A stretch of DNA of 64,000 bases from an uncultured Burkholderiaceae bacterium (GTDB lineage: Bacteria; Pseudomonadota; Gammaproteobacteria; Burkholderiales; Burkholderiaceae_B), in assembly GCA_934525625.1 (NCBI GenBank), contig CAKSZL010000001.1:372001-436000 (forward strand). The letters run 5' to 3'. Of this stretch, positions 16,234 to 25,086 are shown in pieces. Made by a program: the position numbers and the translations under genes. Positions within the stretch are counted from its first letter, which is position 1. Each line of letters opens with the position of its first letter. Below the pieces are notes generated by a model, which was not told where the DNA came from, did no database searches, and was given only the letters and a program-made list of their open reading frames with translations.

Positions 16234-17316
16234 ATGGTTCCCGTTACGATACTGACCGGCTTTCTTGGCGCGGGGAAAACCACCCTGCTCAAACGCATAC
16301 TCAGTGAAAATCACGGCCAGAAAATCGCCGTGATCGAAAACGAATTCGGGCCCGAAAGCATCGACAACGAACTGCTGGTCCAGGAAAGCGAAGAGCAGAT
16401 CATCGAGCTGAGCAACGGCTGCGTGTGCTGCACCATCCGCGGCGACCTGCTGCGCGCCCTGGAAGAACTCCGGGTCAAGCGCAACAAGGGCGAGATCAAG
16501 TTCGACCGCGTCATCATCGAGACCACCGGCATGGCCAACCCCGGCCCCGTGTGCCAGACCTTCTTCATGGATGACAACATCGCCGGCTACTACCGCCTGG
16601 ACGCCGTCATCACCGTGGTCGACGCCAAGCACGGCATGGAAACCCTGGACAAACAGGAAGAAGCGCAAAAACAGGTGGGCTTCGCCGACATCATCCTGGT
16701 TTCCAAGAAAGACCTGGTCAACGAAGCCGACTACCAGGCCCTGCGTTCGCGCCTGGTGCACATCAACCCGCGCGCCTCCATCACGCCCGTGCATTTCGGC
16801 GAAGCCGACATCGCCAAGCTGCTGGACGTCAGCGGGTTCAACCTGAACACCATCCTCGACATCGACCCCGATTTCCTGGCCAGCCAGCATCCGGACGCCG
16901 CCCACGGCCACGATCACGATCACCATGGCCACGACCACGGCCATCACGATCATGACCACGAGGGCGAATGCGGCCCCGCCTGCGGCCACGAGCACCACCA
17001 TCATCATCACCACAACGACGAGGTCGGCGCCTTCGTATTCCGCTCGAACAAGCCTTTCGACCCCGAACGCCTGGAATCCTTCCTGGGCGGCGTCGTCCAG
17101 ATCTACGGTGAAGACCTCCTACGCTACAAGGGTATCCTGTACGTCAAGGGCAGCAACCGCCGCCTGCTGTTCCAGGGCGTGCACATGATGATGGGCGCGG
17201 AGCCGGGCAAGCCTTGGCTGACCCACGAAAAACCCAATACCAAGCTGGTATTCATCGGCCGTAAACTGCCGCAAGAGATATTCACCCAAGGGCTGGAGCA
17301 ATGCTTGGTCACCTGA
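16234..17316 (+). CDS. COG0523 (CobW/ZNG1-type) metal-trafficking GTPase
   Basis: The 360-residue GTPase has Walker A GFLGAGKTT (9-17), the metal-binding CxCC motif GCVCC (62-66), a SKKD guanine-specificity motif (157-160) and a CobW C-terminal domain (about 264-355). A His/Asp-rich loop at about 224-260 contains some two dozen histidines, typical of zinc-handling members. The family inserts or delivers metal to client proteins using GTP. It is 48 bp upstream of dksA and near zur/znu, which suits a zinc role; the client is unknown. Confidence 0.88.
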   Translation: MVPVTILTGFLGAGKTTLLKRILSENHGQKIAVIENEFGPESIDNELLVQESEEQIIELSNGCVCCTIRGDLLRALEELRVKRNKGEIKFDRVIIETTGMANPGPVCQTFFMDDNIAGYYRLDAVITVVDAKHGMETLDKQEEAQKQVGFADIILVSKKDLVNEADYQALRSRLVHINPRASITPVHFGEADIAKLLDVSGFNLNTILDIDPDFLASQHPDAAHGHDHDHHGHDHGHHDHDHEGECGPACGHEHHHHHHHNDEVGAFVFRSNKPFDPERLESFLGGVVQIYGEDLLRYKGILYVKGSNRRLLFQGVHMMMGAEPGKPWLTHEKPNTKLVFIGRKLPQEIFTQGLEQCLVT

Positions 17317-17364
17317 CCAGCCCTTCACGAGCACTGTCTCGACCATTATGCACAGAGGTATGCC

Positions 17365-17808
17365 ATGGTAACCAAAACGTCCTCCGGTAAGAATCAAGAC
17401 CGCCTGCTCACCGAGAAAGAACTACTGGCCATGCCGGAATCGGACTACATGAACGATGCCCAGCTGGCTTTCTTCCGTGATCGCCTGCAGCAGCTCGAAC
17501 AGGAAATCCTCAGCAACGCGGACACCACCACCGAAAACCTGCGCGAAACCCAGTTCGTGCCCGATCCGGCCGACCGCGCCACCATCGAGGAAGAACACGC
17601 CCTCGAACTGCGCACCCGCGACCGCGAACGCAAGCTGCTCAAGAAGGTGCAGCAGTCGCTCAAGCTCATCGACACCGGCGAATACGGCTATTGCGAAGAA
17701 ACCGGCGAACCCATCGGCCTGAAGCGCCTGCTGGCCCGTCCCACGGCCACGCTGTCGCTCGAAGCGCAGGAACGCCGCGAAATGCGCCAGAAGCTGTACG
17801 GCGACTGA
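17365..17808 (+). CDS. dksA: RNA polymerase-binding transcription factor DksA, single-cysteine variant
   Basis: The 147-residue factor binds RNA polymerase through the secondary channel and potentiates ppGpp. The coiled-coil tip residues are present as DPADRA (Asp67, Asp70, Ala72), and the zinc-finger region reads YGYCEETGEPIGLKRLLARP. Only one cysteine (Cys110) remains of the four in E. coli DksA; the later pair is replaced in TATLSLEAQERRE. Such variants are expected to fold without a full Cys4 zinc site. It follows the COG0523 GTPase and is followed by a strong terminator. Confidence 0.92.
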   Translation: MVTKTSSGKNQDRLLTEKELLAMPESDYMNDAQLAFFRDRLQQLEQEILSNADTTTENLRETQFVPDPADRATIEEEHALELRTRDRERKLLKKVQQSLKLIDTGEYGYCEETGEPIGLKRLLARPTATLSLEAQERREMRQKLYGD

Positions 17809-17852
17809 TCGCGCAAGCAATCCCACGCCCTGCACGGCAGGCGCATGAAGGC

Positions 17853-17880
17853 AAACGGGCGGTCCATCCGCCCGTTTTTT
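17853..17880 (+). terminator. Rho-independent terminator after dksA
   Basis: ACGGGCGG (17855-17862), a TCCAT loop and CCGCCCGT (17868-17875) are followed by a run of Ts. It ends the COG0523-dksA transcript before hslV. Confidence 0.9.
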
Positions 17881-17985
17881 CGTCTGTTTTTTCGTTTTCC
17901 CGCCCTGGCCGACCACCCGCCCAATCGGGGCGGTCTCTTGAACTTTCCGGCCGCGCCCCCATCTACCCCATTCTAAGGGGACCCC

Positions 17986-18519
17986 ATGGAACAATTTCAC
18001 GCTACCACCATTCTTTGCGTCCGCCGCGGCGACCAAGTCGCCATCGGCGGCGACGGCCAGGTTACGCTGGGCAACATCGTCTTCAAGGGCACGGCGCGCA
18101 AAATCCGCCGCCTGTATCACGACAAGGTGCTGGCCGGTTTCGCCGGCGCCACCGCTGACGCCTTCACGCTGCAAGAGCGCTTCGAGGCCAAACTCGAAAA
18201 GCATCAAGGCCACCTGATGCGCGCGGCGGTCGAACTGACGCGCGACTGGCGCACCGACCGCGTGCTGCGCCGCCTGGAAGCCATGCTCATCGTGGCCGAC
18301 CGCGACCACTCCCTCATTCTTAGCGGCAACGGCGACGTGCTCGAACCCGAACACGGCATCGCCGCCATCGGCTCCGGCGGCGCCTATGCGCAAAGCGCGG
18401 CGCTGGCCCTGCTGCGCAACACCGACCTGCCTCCCACCGACATCGTCAAGAAGTCGCTCGAAATCGCGGGCGAGCTGTGCATCTACACCAACCAGAACCA
18501 CGTCCTCGAAACTCTCTGA
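17986..18519 (+). CDS. hslV: ATP-dependent protease peptidase subunit HslV (ClpQ)
   Basis: The 177-residue proteasome-like subunit starts [20 protein letters not shown]; the TT after residue 6 is the processing point that exposes the catalytic threonine. [10 protein letters not shown] and [15 protein letters not shown] are conserved core motifs. It forms a double hexamer that degrades proteins unfolded by HslU. It is 13 bp upstream of hslU. Confidence 0.96.
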   Translation: MEQFHATTILCVRRGDQVAIGGDGQVTLGNIVFKGTARKIRRLYHDKVLAGFAGATADAFTLQERFEAKLEKHQGHLMRAAVELTRDWRTDRVLRRLEAMLIVADRDHSLILSGNGDVLEPEHGIAAIGSGGAYAQSAALALLRNTDLPPTDIVKKSLEIAGELCIYTNQNHVLETL

Positions 18520-18532
18520 TCCCGCCCACGCC

Positions 18533-19864
18533 ATGTCCGCTACCCAAATGACCCCCGGGGAAATCGTCTCCGAGCTCGACAAGCACATCGTCGGGCAGAA
18601 CCGCGCCAAGCGCTCCGTCGCCGTCGCCCTGCGCAACCGCTGGCGCCGCCAGCAAGTGCCCGCGCCGCTGCGCAACGAAATCGTGCCCAAGAACATCCTG
18701 ATGATAGGCCCGACCGGCGTCGGCAAGACCGAAATCGCCCGCCGCCTGGCGCGCCTGGCCAATGCGCCTTTCATCAAGGTGGAAGCCACCAAGTTCACCG
18801 AAGTGGGCTACGTTGGCCGAGATGTCGACACCATCATCCGCGATCTTGTCGAGATTTCCGTCAAACAGACCCGCGAAGTCGAAATGCGCCGCGTGCGCGC
18901 GCAAGCCGAGGACGCCGCTGAAGACCGCATCCTGGACGTGCTGATTCCGCCCCCGCGCGACGCCATGGGCCAGCCCCAGCGCGCAGAAAACACCGCGCGC
19001 CAGACCTTCCGCAAGCGCCTGCGCGAAGGCCAGCTGGACGACACCGTCATCGAAATCGAAGTCGCCCAGGCCATGCCGCAGATGGAAATCATGGCGCCTC
19101 CCGGCATGGAGGAAATGACCGAGCAGCTCAAGGGCATGTTCGCCGGCCTGGGCCGCGAAAAAACCAAGGCGCGCAAGATGACGGTAAAAGAGGCCTTCAA
19201 GCAGCTGGTCGAAGAAGAGGCCGGCCGCCGCGTCAACGAGGAAGACCTGCGCACCGCCGCCGTGCAAAATGCCGAGCAGAACGGCATCGTGTTCCTGGAC
19301 GAGATCGACAAGATCACCACGCGCCAAGAGCAATCCGCCGGCGAAGTCTCGCGCCAGGGCGTGCAGCGCGACCTGCTGCCGCTGGTCGAGGGCACCGCCG
19401 TCAACACCAAGTACGGCGTCGTGCGCACCGACCACATCCTGTTCATCGCCTCGGGCGCCTTCCACCTGTCGCGCCCGTCCGACCTGATCCCCGAACTGCA
19501 GGGGCGCTTTCCCATCCGCGTCGAGCTCGACTCACTCAGCGCCGACGACTTCGTGCGCATCCTGTGCGAAACCGACGCCGCGCTCACCAAGCAATACGAA
19601 GCCCTGCTGGCCACCGAAGACGTCAAGCTGGATTTCACCCAGGAAGGCATACGCCGCCTGGCCGAATTGGCCTACTCGGTCAACGAACGCACCGAAAACA
19701 TCGGCGCGCGCCGCTTGTACACGGTCATGGAAAAGCTGCTGGAAGACCTGTCTTTCGAGGCCACGTCGCACAGCGGCAAAGCCATCACCATCGACGCCGC
19801 CTACGTGGACGAGCAACTGCAGGAAACCGCCGCCAGCGAAGATCTGGCGCGGTATGTGCTGTAA
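18533..19864 (+). CDS. hslU: ATP-dependent protease ATPase subunit HslU (ClpY)
   Basis: The 443-residue AAA+ unfoldase has Walker A GPTGVGKT (about 60-67), the pore loop [12 protein letters not shown] (about 87-98), Walker [11 protein letters not shown] (about 253-262) and a sensor region [10 protein letters not shown]. The C-terminal EDLARYVL is the tail that docks into HslV. The start at 18533 gives the standard N-terminus [17 protein letters not shown]. Confidence 0.96.
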   Translation: MSATQMTPGEIVSELDKHIVGQNRAKRSVAVALRNRWRRQQVPAPLRNEIVPKNILMIGPTGVGKTEIARRLARLANAPFIKVEATKFTEVGYVGRDVDTIIRDLVEISVKQTREVEMRRVRAQAEDAAEDRILDVLIPPPRDAMGQPQRAENTARQTFRKRLREGQLDDTVIEIEVAQAMPQMEIMAPPGMEEMTEQLKGMFAGLGREKTKARKMTVKEAFKQLVEEEAGRRVNEEDLRTAAVQNAEQNGIVFLDEIDKITTRQEQSAGEVSRQGVQRDLLPLVEGTAVNTKYGVVRTDHILFIASGAFHLSRPSDLIPELQGRFPIRVELDSLSADDFVRILCETDAALTKQYEALLATEDVKLDFTQEGIRRLAELAYSVNERTENIGARRLYTVMEKLLEDLSFEATSHSGKAITIDAAYVDEQLQETAASEDLARYVL

Positions 19865-19886
19865 ATACTAGCGACTAGCGGTGAAG

Positions 19887-19925
19887 AAAAACGCCGTATC
19901 AGGCTTGGCTTGATACGGCGTTTTT
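19887..19925. terminator. Bidirectional terminator between hslU and maleate isomerase
   Basis: AAAAACGCCGTATCA (19887-19901) and TGATACGGCGTTTTT (19911-19925) form a 15-bp perfect stem with a 9-base loop. Both ends carry A/T tracts, so it can terminate the convergent hslU and maleate-isomerase transcripts. Confidence 0.92.
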
Positions 19926-19943
19926 GTTTTCAGCAGACCGGCA

Positions 19944-20702
19944 TCAATACTTGCCCGACAGCAGCGCGCCGGCGTTCGCCACTTCGCGCTTCAGGCCCAG
20001 TTTGTTCAGCATCTGGTACACCGTGCTGATGGCCGCCGTGGTCACGGGCAGGCCAAGCTGGTTTTCGACTTGCTGCACCGACTGGAAGGAGGGCATTTGC
20101 ACGCAGGCGGACAGCACCACGGCGTCGACACCCTTGGTGTCCAGGCGCTTGACGTGCTCGGCCGGGGACAGGGGATTCTGGCGGCCCACTTCAAGGTTGT
20201 CGGGGATTTCCAGCGACAGGGCGTCGTGCACTTCGATGCCTTCGTTCTGGATATAGTCGACCACCAGCTGCGTCAGCGGCTTCATGTAGGGAGTCAGGAT
20301 GGAGACCTTCTTGGCGCCCAGGGCCTTCAGGCCTTCGACCAGCGCGCCGGCGCTGGAGACGATGGGGGTGGGCGCATCGTTGTCGACGGTAACCTGATGC
20401 AGGCGTTTTTCGGATTCACGGTGGTAGCCCAGGCCCATGCTCATGATGGCGACCAGGCAGGCGTAGCCCATGACGTCGACGCGGGCGTCGGAGAGTTCCA
20501 GCGCGCAGCGGTCGGAATCGCGGTCCATGGCGGCCAGCTCTTCCTTGGTGACCTTCTTCATGCGCATGCGGCTGGAATGGAAGGTGAAGCGCTCTTCGAA
20601 CTGGCTTTCGCGGCTGTGCAGCATCAGCGGGATCTCGGTTTCCATCGTGGTGTTGGAGCTGGGAACGATTTGGCCGATGCGGAAGGAACGGGCGTTGGAC
20701 AT
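19944..20702 (-). CDS. maiA: Maleate cis-trans isomerase (MaiA/NicE)
   Basis: It converts maleate to fumarate. The 252-residue product (ATG 20702 behind AGGAGA) starts MSNARSFRIGQIVPSSNTTM and carries FTFHSSRMRMKK and MGYACLVAIMSMGLGYHRES. The two catalytic cysteines of the Asp/Glu racemase fold are Cys82 (YACLVA) and Cys200 (LSACVQMPS), with the 118-residue spacing of known maleate isomerases. The protein ends GALLSGKY like known members. The gene is divergent from a LysR regulator. In this window it can finish a maleate-producing gentisate branch or nicotinate degradation; other nicotinate genes are not seen. Confidence 0.92.
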   Translation of the reverse strand: MSNARSFRIGQIVPSSNTTMETEIPLMLHSRESQFEERFTFHSSRMRMKKVTKEELAAMDRDSDRCALELSDARVDVMGYACLVAIMSMGLGYHRESEKRLHQVTVDNDAPTPIVSSAGALVEGLKALGAKKVSILTPYMKPLTQLVVDYIQNEGIEVHDALSLEIPDNLEVGRQNPLSPAEHVKRLDTKGVDAVVLSACVQMPSFQSVQQVENQLGLPVTTAAISTVYQMLNKLGLKREVANAGALLSGKY

Positions 20703-20923
20703 GCGGGCGTCTCCTGGATGACTGAAGGGAAATATCGCCCCCGGCGCGGGCTGCCGCCCGTGTGGGGTACGGACAGCCGTGGCCAAAGGCGGCACAATAA
20801 GCGCATCTTGCGCCATTCGCGCGTTTTGCGCCAATACGTAATTCGTCTGGCTTGCCATATTCTGGCTATCGCTTGGGAAGGCGCTAGGTACACTATGAGG
20901 TTTACACGTCCGCCTTCGCCCCC

Positions 20924-21835
20924 ATGGAACTGCGCCAACTCCGCTACTTTACCGTCCTGGCCGAAGAATTGAACTTCACGCGCGCAGCGGCGCGGCTGCA
21001 CATGTCGCAGCCGCCGCTCAGCGCGCAGATCGCCCAGCTGGAAGACGAGCTGGGGGTCGCGCTGTTCCTGCGCGACAGCCGCAGGGTGCAGCTTACCGAT
21101 GCGGGCGCTACCTTTCTGCGCGACGTGCGCCGCATTCAAGACCGGCTGAAAGAGGCCACCCAACGCGTACGCACCGTGCACGCCGGGCTGGCGGGACGGC
21201 TGGAAATCGGCCTGTCGGGTTCGCACTTCCTGGGGCCGCTGCCGGGCATCATCCGCAGCTTGGCCGAACGGCACCCGGACATCGACGTCGTGCTCAACGA
21301 AATGGCGCCCAACGACCAGATCGAAGCGCTGCGCGAATCGCGTATCGACCTGAGCATCTCGCGCCAGCCCGTGGAAGACGAACTGCTGTGCAGCCAGCCG
21401 CTATGGCCCGACCCCCTGGTGGTGGCGCTGCCGCCCGGCCATGCGCTGGCGCGGCGCAAGCAACTGACGCTGGACGCCCTCGCGCGCGAGCGCTTCGTCA
21501 TGCTGCGGCGCGAAACCTCGCTGTTCGCCGAACAATTGCTGCAGGCCTGCGCTGCGGCGGGCTTTACGCCGGACGTCGCGCAAACGGTATCCGAAGTGCC
21601 GGCCCAACTCAGTCTGATCGCCGCCGGCCTGGGGGTAGGGCTGGTGCCGGCCTCGACCCACAACTACCAGGCCCACGCCCTGGCCTTCCGGCCGCTGGCC
21701 GGCACGCCGCTGGCCGCGGGCGTGCACGCCGTCACGCGCCAGGACAGGCGCAAAGCCGTCATCGACACTTTTGTACACTATCTGATCGACCAATCTCCGG
21801 GCATCCCTTCGGCCTGCCCGGAAAAGCAGCCCTGA
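20924..21835 (+). CDS. LysR family regulator (CatM/BenM-like)
   Basis: The 303-residue regulator starts MELRQLRYFTVLAEELNFTR with a classic LysR helix-turn-helix (AAARLHMSQPPLSAQIAQLE) and an effector-binding domain from about residue 90. It is divergent from maiA across 220 bp, the normal layout for a LysR activator and its target. One base separates its stop from the flavin reductase start, so those two are cotranscribed. Confidence 0.9.
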   Translation: MELRQLRYFTVLAEELNFTRAAARLHMSQPPLSAQIAQLEDELGVALFLRDSRRVQLTDAGATFLRDVRRIQDRLKEATQRVRTVHAGLAGRLEIGLSGSHFLGPLPGIIRSLAERHPDIDVVLNEMAPNDQIEALRESRIDLSISRQPVEDELLCSQPLWPDPLVVALPPGHALARRKQLTLDALARERFVMLRRETSLFAEQLLQACAAAGFTPDVAQTVSEVPAQLSLIAAGLGVGLVPASTHNYQAHALAFRPLAGTPLAAGVHAVTRQDRRKAVIDTFVHYLIDQSPGIPSACPEKQP

Positions 21836-21836
21836 C

Positions 21837-22364
21837 ATGAGCACTCATTCCAAAGACGTAAAGAACGAAGAAGACGCCGCCGCGCTGCGCGCCAGCTTCA
21901 TCGAAGCCATGGGCGCGCATGCCTCGGCGGTCAATCTGGTCACGACGGACGGCCACGCGGGCAAGCTGGGCCTGACCGCCAGCGCGTTCAGCTCGGTATC
22001 GGCCGACCCGCCCACGCTGCTCGTCTGCATCAACCAGCGCAACCCCTTGTGTCATGCGGTGCAGCAGAACGGGCGCTTCGCGGTCAACGTCCTGAACGAA
22101 AACCAGGCGGACATCTCCAACCGCTTCGCCGGCCGGCCGGCCGAGGGCGAACCGTACGATTTCGAGGCCTGCGCGCACGAAGCCGGCCCCTACGGCCAGC
22201 CGCTGATCGACCAGGCCGCCTCGCGCTTCGAATGCGAAGTGCGCGAAGTCGTGCTGGTGGGCAGCCACGCCATCATCATCGGCGCGGTGCGCACGGCCCA
22301 GGCCGGCAGCCAGGGCCCGCTGGTGTATGCGCGGCGCAGCTACGGGAAGTTCGTTCCCCAATAA
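21837..22364 (+). CDS. Flavin reductase domain protein
   Basis: The 175-residue protein belongs to the flavin_reductase (HpaC/NtaB) FMN-binding split-barrel family: HASAVNLVTTDGHAGKLGLT, SAFSSVSADPPTLLVCINQR and GRFAVNVLNENQADISNRFA are conserved blocks. Such proteins supply reduced flavin to two-component aromatic monooxygenases. No matching oxygenase component is seen in the window. It directly follows the LysR gene. Confidence 0.88.
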   Translation: MSTHSKDVKNEEDAAALRASFIEAMGAHASAVNLVTTDGHAGKLGLTASAFSSVSADPPTLLVCINQRNPLCHAVQQNGRFAVNVLNENQADISNRFAGRPAEGEPYDFEACAHEAGPYGQPLIDQAASRFECEVREVVLVGSHAIIIGAVRTAQAGSQGPLVYARRSYGKFVPQ

Positions 22365-22370
22365 ATAAAG

Positions 22371-22419
22371 CTCCCACGGGATGCTTTTTACCTTGGGAGC
22401 GGCGCGGCGGTAAAAAATC
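22371..22419 (+). repeat. GC-rich intergenic repeat, copy D (short)
   Basis: CTCCCACGGGATGCTTTTTA then CCTTGGGAGCGGCGCGGCGG and TAAAAAATC keep both ends of copies A-C but lack the middle. CTCCCA and TGGGAG can pair. It lies between the convergent flavin reductase and LysR genes and touches the LysR stop, so it could act as a terminator for both. Confidence 0.55.
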
Positions 22420-23347
22420 ACGGCGCGGGGTTCGCCGCCACCTCGCGGATGCATTCCAGCGCCACCTCGACCGACTTGGGATACAACTCGTCGTTGCGCC
22501 AATAAAGAGAAACCGAGCCCACGCCGTCCAGGCGGAAAGGCAGAATGCGCAACACCCCCAGCCGCGACAACACCATCGAGGAACGGTGCGACGCGGTGCC
22601 GATGACGTCGCTGTAATTGAGCAGCGTAATGTTGGCGATGACCGAATTGGACTCGATGTAATGATTGGGCAGGCTGCGGCCCGCCTTGGCCAGGGCGGCC
22701 TCCAGCGCCTTGCGCACCGGGGTCTGGCTGGGCCAGACTATCCAGCGGTAGCGCTCGACGTCTTCCCAGCCCACCCGGGGCAGGTCGAACAGCGGGTGGT
22801 CGGGCCGCGCCACCAGGTCGACGGGCTCCACGTACAGCACCTCGGAACGGATGTTGCCGGCGTCGGCCTCGATGGAGGCGGTGCGCCCGATGACGATGTC
22901 CAGATCGCCCCCGGCCAGCAGCCCCATCAATCTATCCATGGTGCCCTCGACCAGGTCGACGCGCAGTTCGGGCATGCGTTCGCCTATGGCCAGCACCGCG
23001 CGCGGCGCGGCTTCGGAAGCCGCCGCGCCCGAGGCGCCGATGACCACCCGGCCCGCCCCGCCGAAACGCAGCACGCTCATGTCGGCCGCCGCGCGGTCCA
23101 GCTGGGCCTCGATGCGGCGCGCGTGGGCGATCAGCACCTCGCCGTGCGTGGTCGGCATCAGGCCCCGGGCATGGCGTTCGAACAGCGGCAGGCCGATATC
23201 GCTTTCCAGGTCTTTCAGCCATTTGGACAGCGCCGGCTGCGTGGTGTGCAGCAAAGTCGCCGAATGGCTCAGATTGCGCGTCTGCGCCAGGCTGAGCAGG
23301 AATTTCAGGTTGCGCAGGCGGATGCGGTCGGTCCAGTCTGTCGTCAT
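22418..23347 (-). CDS. LysR family regulator (GbpR/PcaQ-like)
   Basis: The 309-residue regulator starts MTTDWTDRIRLRNLKFLLSL (ATG 23347, with GGAAGG upstream). The helix-turn-helix is SHSATLLHTTQPALSKWLKD, and the effector domain (about 95-300) has GASGAAASEAAPRAVLAIGE. It is divergent from the first gentisate dioxygenase gene, with a 441-bp gap holding a MITE-like repeat and the likely promoter, so it is the candidate regulator of that operon. An open frame extends upstream to 23557 but codes for unconserved sequence and part of the repeat. Confidence 0.88.
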   Translation of the reverse strand: MTTDWTDRIRLRNLKFLLSLAQTRNLSHSATLLHTTQPALSKWLKDLESDIGLPLFERHARGLMPTTHGEVLIAHARRIEAQLDRAAADMSVLRFGGAGRVVIGASGAAASEAAPRAVLAIGERMPELRVDLVEGTMDRLMGLLAGGDLDIVIGRTASIEADAGNIRSEVLYVEPVDLVARPDHPLFDLPRVGWEDVERYRWIVWPSQTPVRKALEAALAKAGRSLPNHYIESNSVIANITLLNYSDVIGTASHRSSMVLSRLGVLRILPFRLDGVGSVSLYWRNDELYPKSVEVALECIREVAANPAP

Positions 23348-23495
23348 GTGGGCGGATTTCCTTCCGATGCTCGCCGCGGGGGTGGCGCCTTGCACGGGGC
23401 GCATGCAAGCGCCCGCGGCCCCGGGCCGGCGCATGGGTACGCCCAGGGTGGCCCTAGTGTAGCGCCGCCGGGCAGCCCTGGAGACGTGCCTCATT

Positions 23496-23597
23496 TCATT
23501 TTCAGATCGAACGAGTACGCGAAGGCGAAGCGCAGACAGTACCAACCCGTACGGCAAGCGAAGCCGACAAAGTAATCGTTCGATCTGGAAATGGAAT
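23496..23597. mobile_element. MITE-like 102-bp element, full copy 1
   Basis: Its ends TTCATTTTCAGATCGAACGA and (reverse) TTCCATTTCCAGATCGAACGA form near-perfect terminal inverted repeats. The interior has GTACGCGAAGGCGAAGCGCA and CGGCAAGCGAAGCCGACAAA. A full copy of equal length is at 29796-29897 and a right-half fragment at 28408-28456. No coding capacity. It separates the LysR gene from the gentisate dioxygenase promoter. Confidence 0.75.
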
Positions 23598-23665
23598 CAG
23601 ACATGATCTGAATCAAAACATCTGTGGTTTTGGCTTGTTCGGCCGTTAGGCTCTGCCTATAATTA

Positions 23666-23696
23666 TTGTCGAAAATCCATATTATTTTATAAAATC
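23666..23696 (+). promoter_or_regulatory. Promoter/operator of the first gentisate operon, motif shared with the Liv operon
   Basis: TTGTCG (23666-23671) and TATAAA (23688-23693), 16 bp apart, look like a sigma70 promoter about 95 bp before the dioxygenase start. The 27-bp string from CGAAAAT to TTATAAAATC (23670-23696) recurs, in the same orientation to its gene, at 34577-34603 before the second binding-protein gene. It includes the 12-bp palindrome ATTTTATAAAAT. Confidence 0.6.
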
Positions 23697-23788
23697 GTTC
23701 GTGATGAGCTCCACCGCACGAATGACACTGCATGAACGCCACCGCGCGCCGCGCGGCAACCGAACCACCTGACTAGAGGTTATCCGGC

Positions 23789-24919
23789 ATGACTACCGCA
23801 ACCCGTCCCAACTACCGCGAAGACGTCGTAGGCCGCGCCAACGTCGAAGACACGCCCGAATTGCTGGCCTACTACGACGACCTGGAACGCATGAACACCG
23901 CCGCCCTATGGACGGTTGCCAACAAGATCGAGCCCTGGGAGCCGCAGTCGTCCTCGGTGCCTGTGGTGTGGCGCTTCAACGAATTGCGCGAGCACGTGCT
24001 GCGCTCCATCGACCTGGTTTCCCCCGAAAAAGCCGGCCGCCGCGTGGTCTACCTGGACAACCCCGGCCGCCGCGACGTCGCCGCCGCCGTGGGCTGGCTG
24101 TATTCGGGCCTGCAGGCCATGCGCCCGGGCGAACGCGCCTCGGCCCACGCCCACGCCGCCAGCGCGCTGCGCTTCATTATGGAAGGCTCGGGCGCCTACA
24201 CCATCGTCGACGGCCAGCGCATGACGCTGGGCGCCAACGACTTCGTGCTCACGCCCAACGGCTGTTGGCACGAGCACGGCGTCTCGGAAGACGGCGCACC
24301 CTGCATCTGGCAAGACGGCCTGGACATCCCGCTGGTCAACGCCCTGGAAGCCAACTTCTACGTCGTTCACCCCGACTTGCAACAGGCCGACACCGTGCCG
24401 GTGAACACCGCCGTCGCCGCCTGGGGCGGGCGCGGCCTGGTGCCCGCCAACGACACCTGGAAGCACGCTTACTCGCCGCTGCTCAAGTACGAATGGGCGC
24501 CCACCTACGAAGCCCTGTCCAACTACGCCAAGGTTACCGACGGCTCGCCCTTCGACGGTGTGCTGATGGACTACATCAACCCCAAGACCGGCGGCCCCGT
24601 CATGCAAACCATAGGCGCCAGCATGCAGATGCTGCGCCCCGGCGAACACACCAAGGCGCACCGCCAGGTCGGCAGCTTCATCTACCAGTGCGCCAAGGGC
24701 AAGGGCTATTCCATCGTCAACGGCCAGCGCCTCGATTGGCAAGCGCGCGACATCTTCTGCGTGCCGTCGTGGATGTTCCACGAGCACGTCAATCTCAGCG
24801 AAAGCGAGGACGCCTGCCTGTTCTGCTTCCACGATCTGCCCGTCATGAAGTCGCTGGGCCTGTACCGCGAGGAAGCGCTCAAGGATAATGGCGGCCACCA
24901 GCCCATCGTCCAGCCGTAA
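23789..24919 (+). CDS. Gentisate 1,2-dioxygenase-type bicupin ring-cleavage dioxygenase, copy 1
   Basis: The 376-residue bicupin enzyme cleaves a hydroxylated benzoate (gentisate or a 5-substituted salicylate) with non-haem Fe(II). The N-terminal cupin has His120, His122 (ASAHAHAAS) and His161/His163 (CWHEHG) plus [19 protein letters not shown]. Unusually, the C-terminal cupin keeps histidines too: GEHTKAHRQ (His287, His291) and MFHEHVN (His331, His333). It is clearly different from the second copy at 37501. It heads a set with an FAH-family hydrolase and nitrilase. Exact substrate cannot be assigned. Confidence 0.88.
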   Translation: MTTATRPNYREDVVGRANVEDTPELLAYYDDLERMNTAALWTVANKIEPWEPQSSSVPVVWRFNELREHVLRSIDLVSPEKAGRRVVYLDNPGRRDVAAAVGWLYSGLQAMRPGERASAHAHAASALRFIMEGSGAYTIVDGQRMTLGANDFVLTPNGCWHEHGVSEDGAPCIWQDGLDIPLVNALEANFYVVHPDLQQADTVPVNTAVAAWGGRGLVPANDTWKHAYSPLLKYEWAPTYEALSNYAKVTDGSPFDGVLMDYINPKTGGPVMQTIGASMQMLRPGEHTKAHRQVGSFIYQCAKGKGYSIVNGQRLDWQARDIFCVPSWMFHEHVNLSESEDACLFCFHDLPVMKSLGLYREEALKDNGGHQPIVQP

Positions 24920-24926
24920 TTCACAC

Positions 24927-24960
24927 GCCGCGATGCCTCCTGCCGGCATCGCGGCATTTG
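24927..24960 (+). terminator. Stem-loop after gentisate dioxygenase copy 1
   Basis: GCCGCGATGCC (24927-24937) pairs with GGCATCGCGGC (24945-24955), an 11-bp perfect stem followed by ATTTG. The T tract is weak, so it may attenuate rather than fully stop transcription into the hydrolase gene. Confidence 0.6.
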
Positions 24961-25086
24961 CGTTCGCCCGGCATCGGTCGCCAGAACCGCGCCAGGCGAA
25001 CAAGGTTTTTCTTAGTTGCTTTCTTCCATAACGATACGGCACGGCTCGAATCCATACCGGGCCCGCCGCCAGAACCAGGAATCCTC

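Noticed and set aside
23508..23557. Upstream extension of the LysR gene at 22418 to 23557
   Set aside because: The added residues are encoded partly by the 102-bp repeat and are not LysR-like; the ATG at 23347 gives the normal N-terminus.
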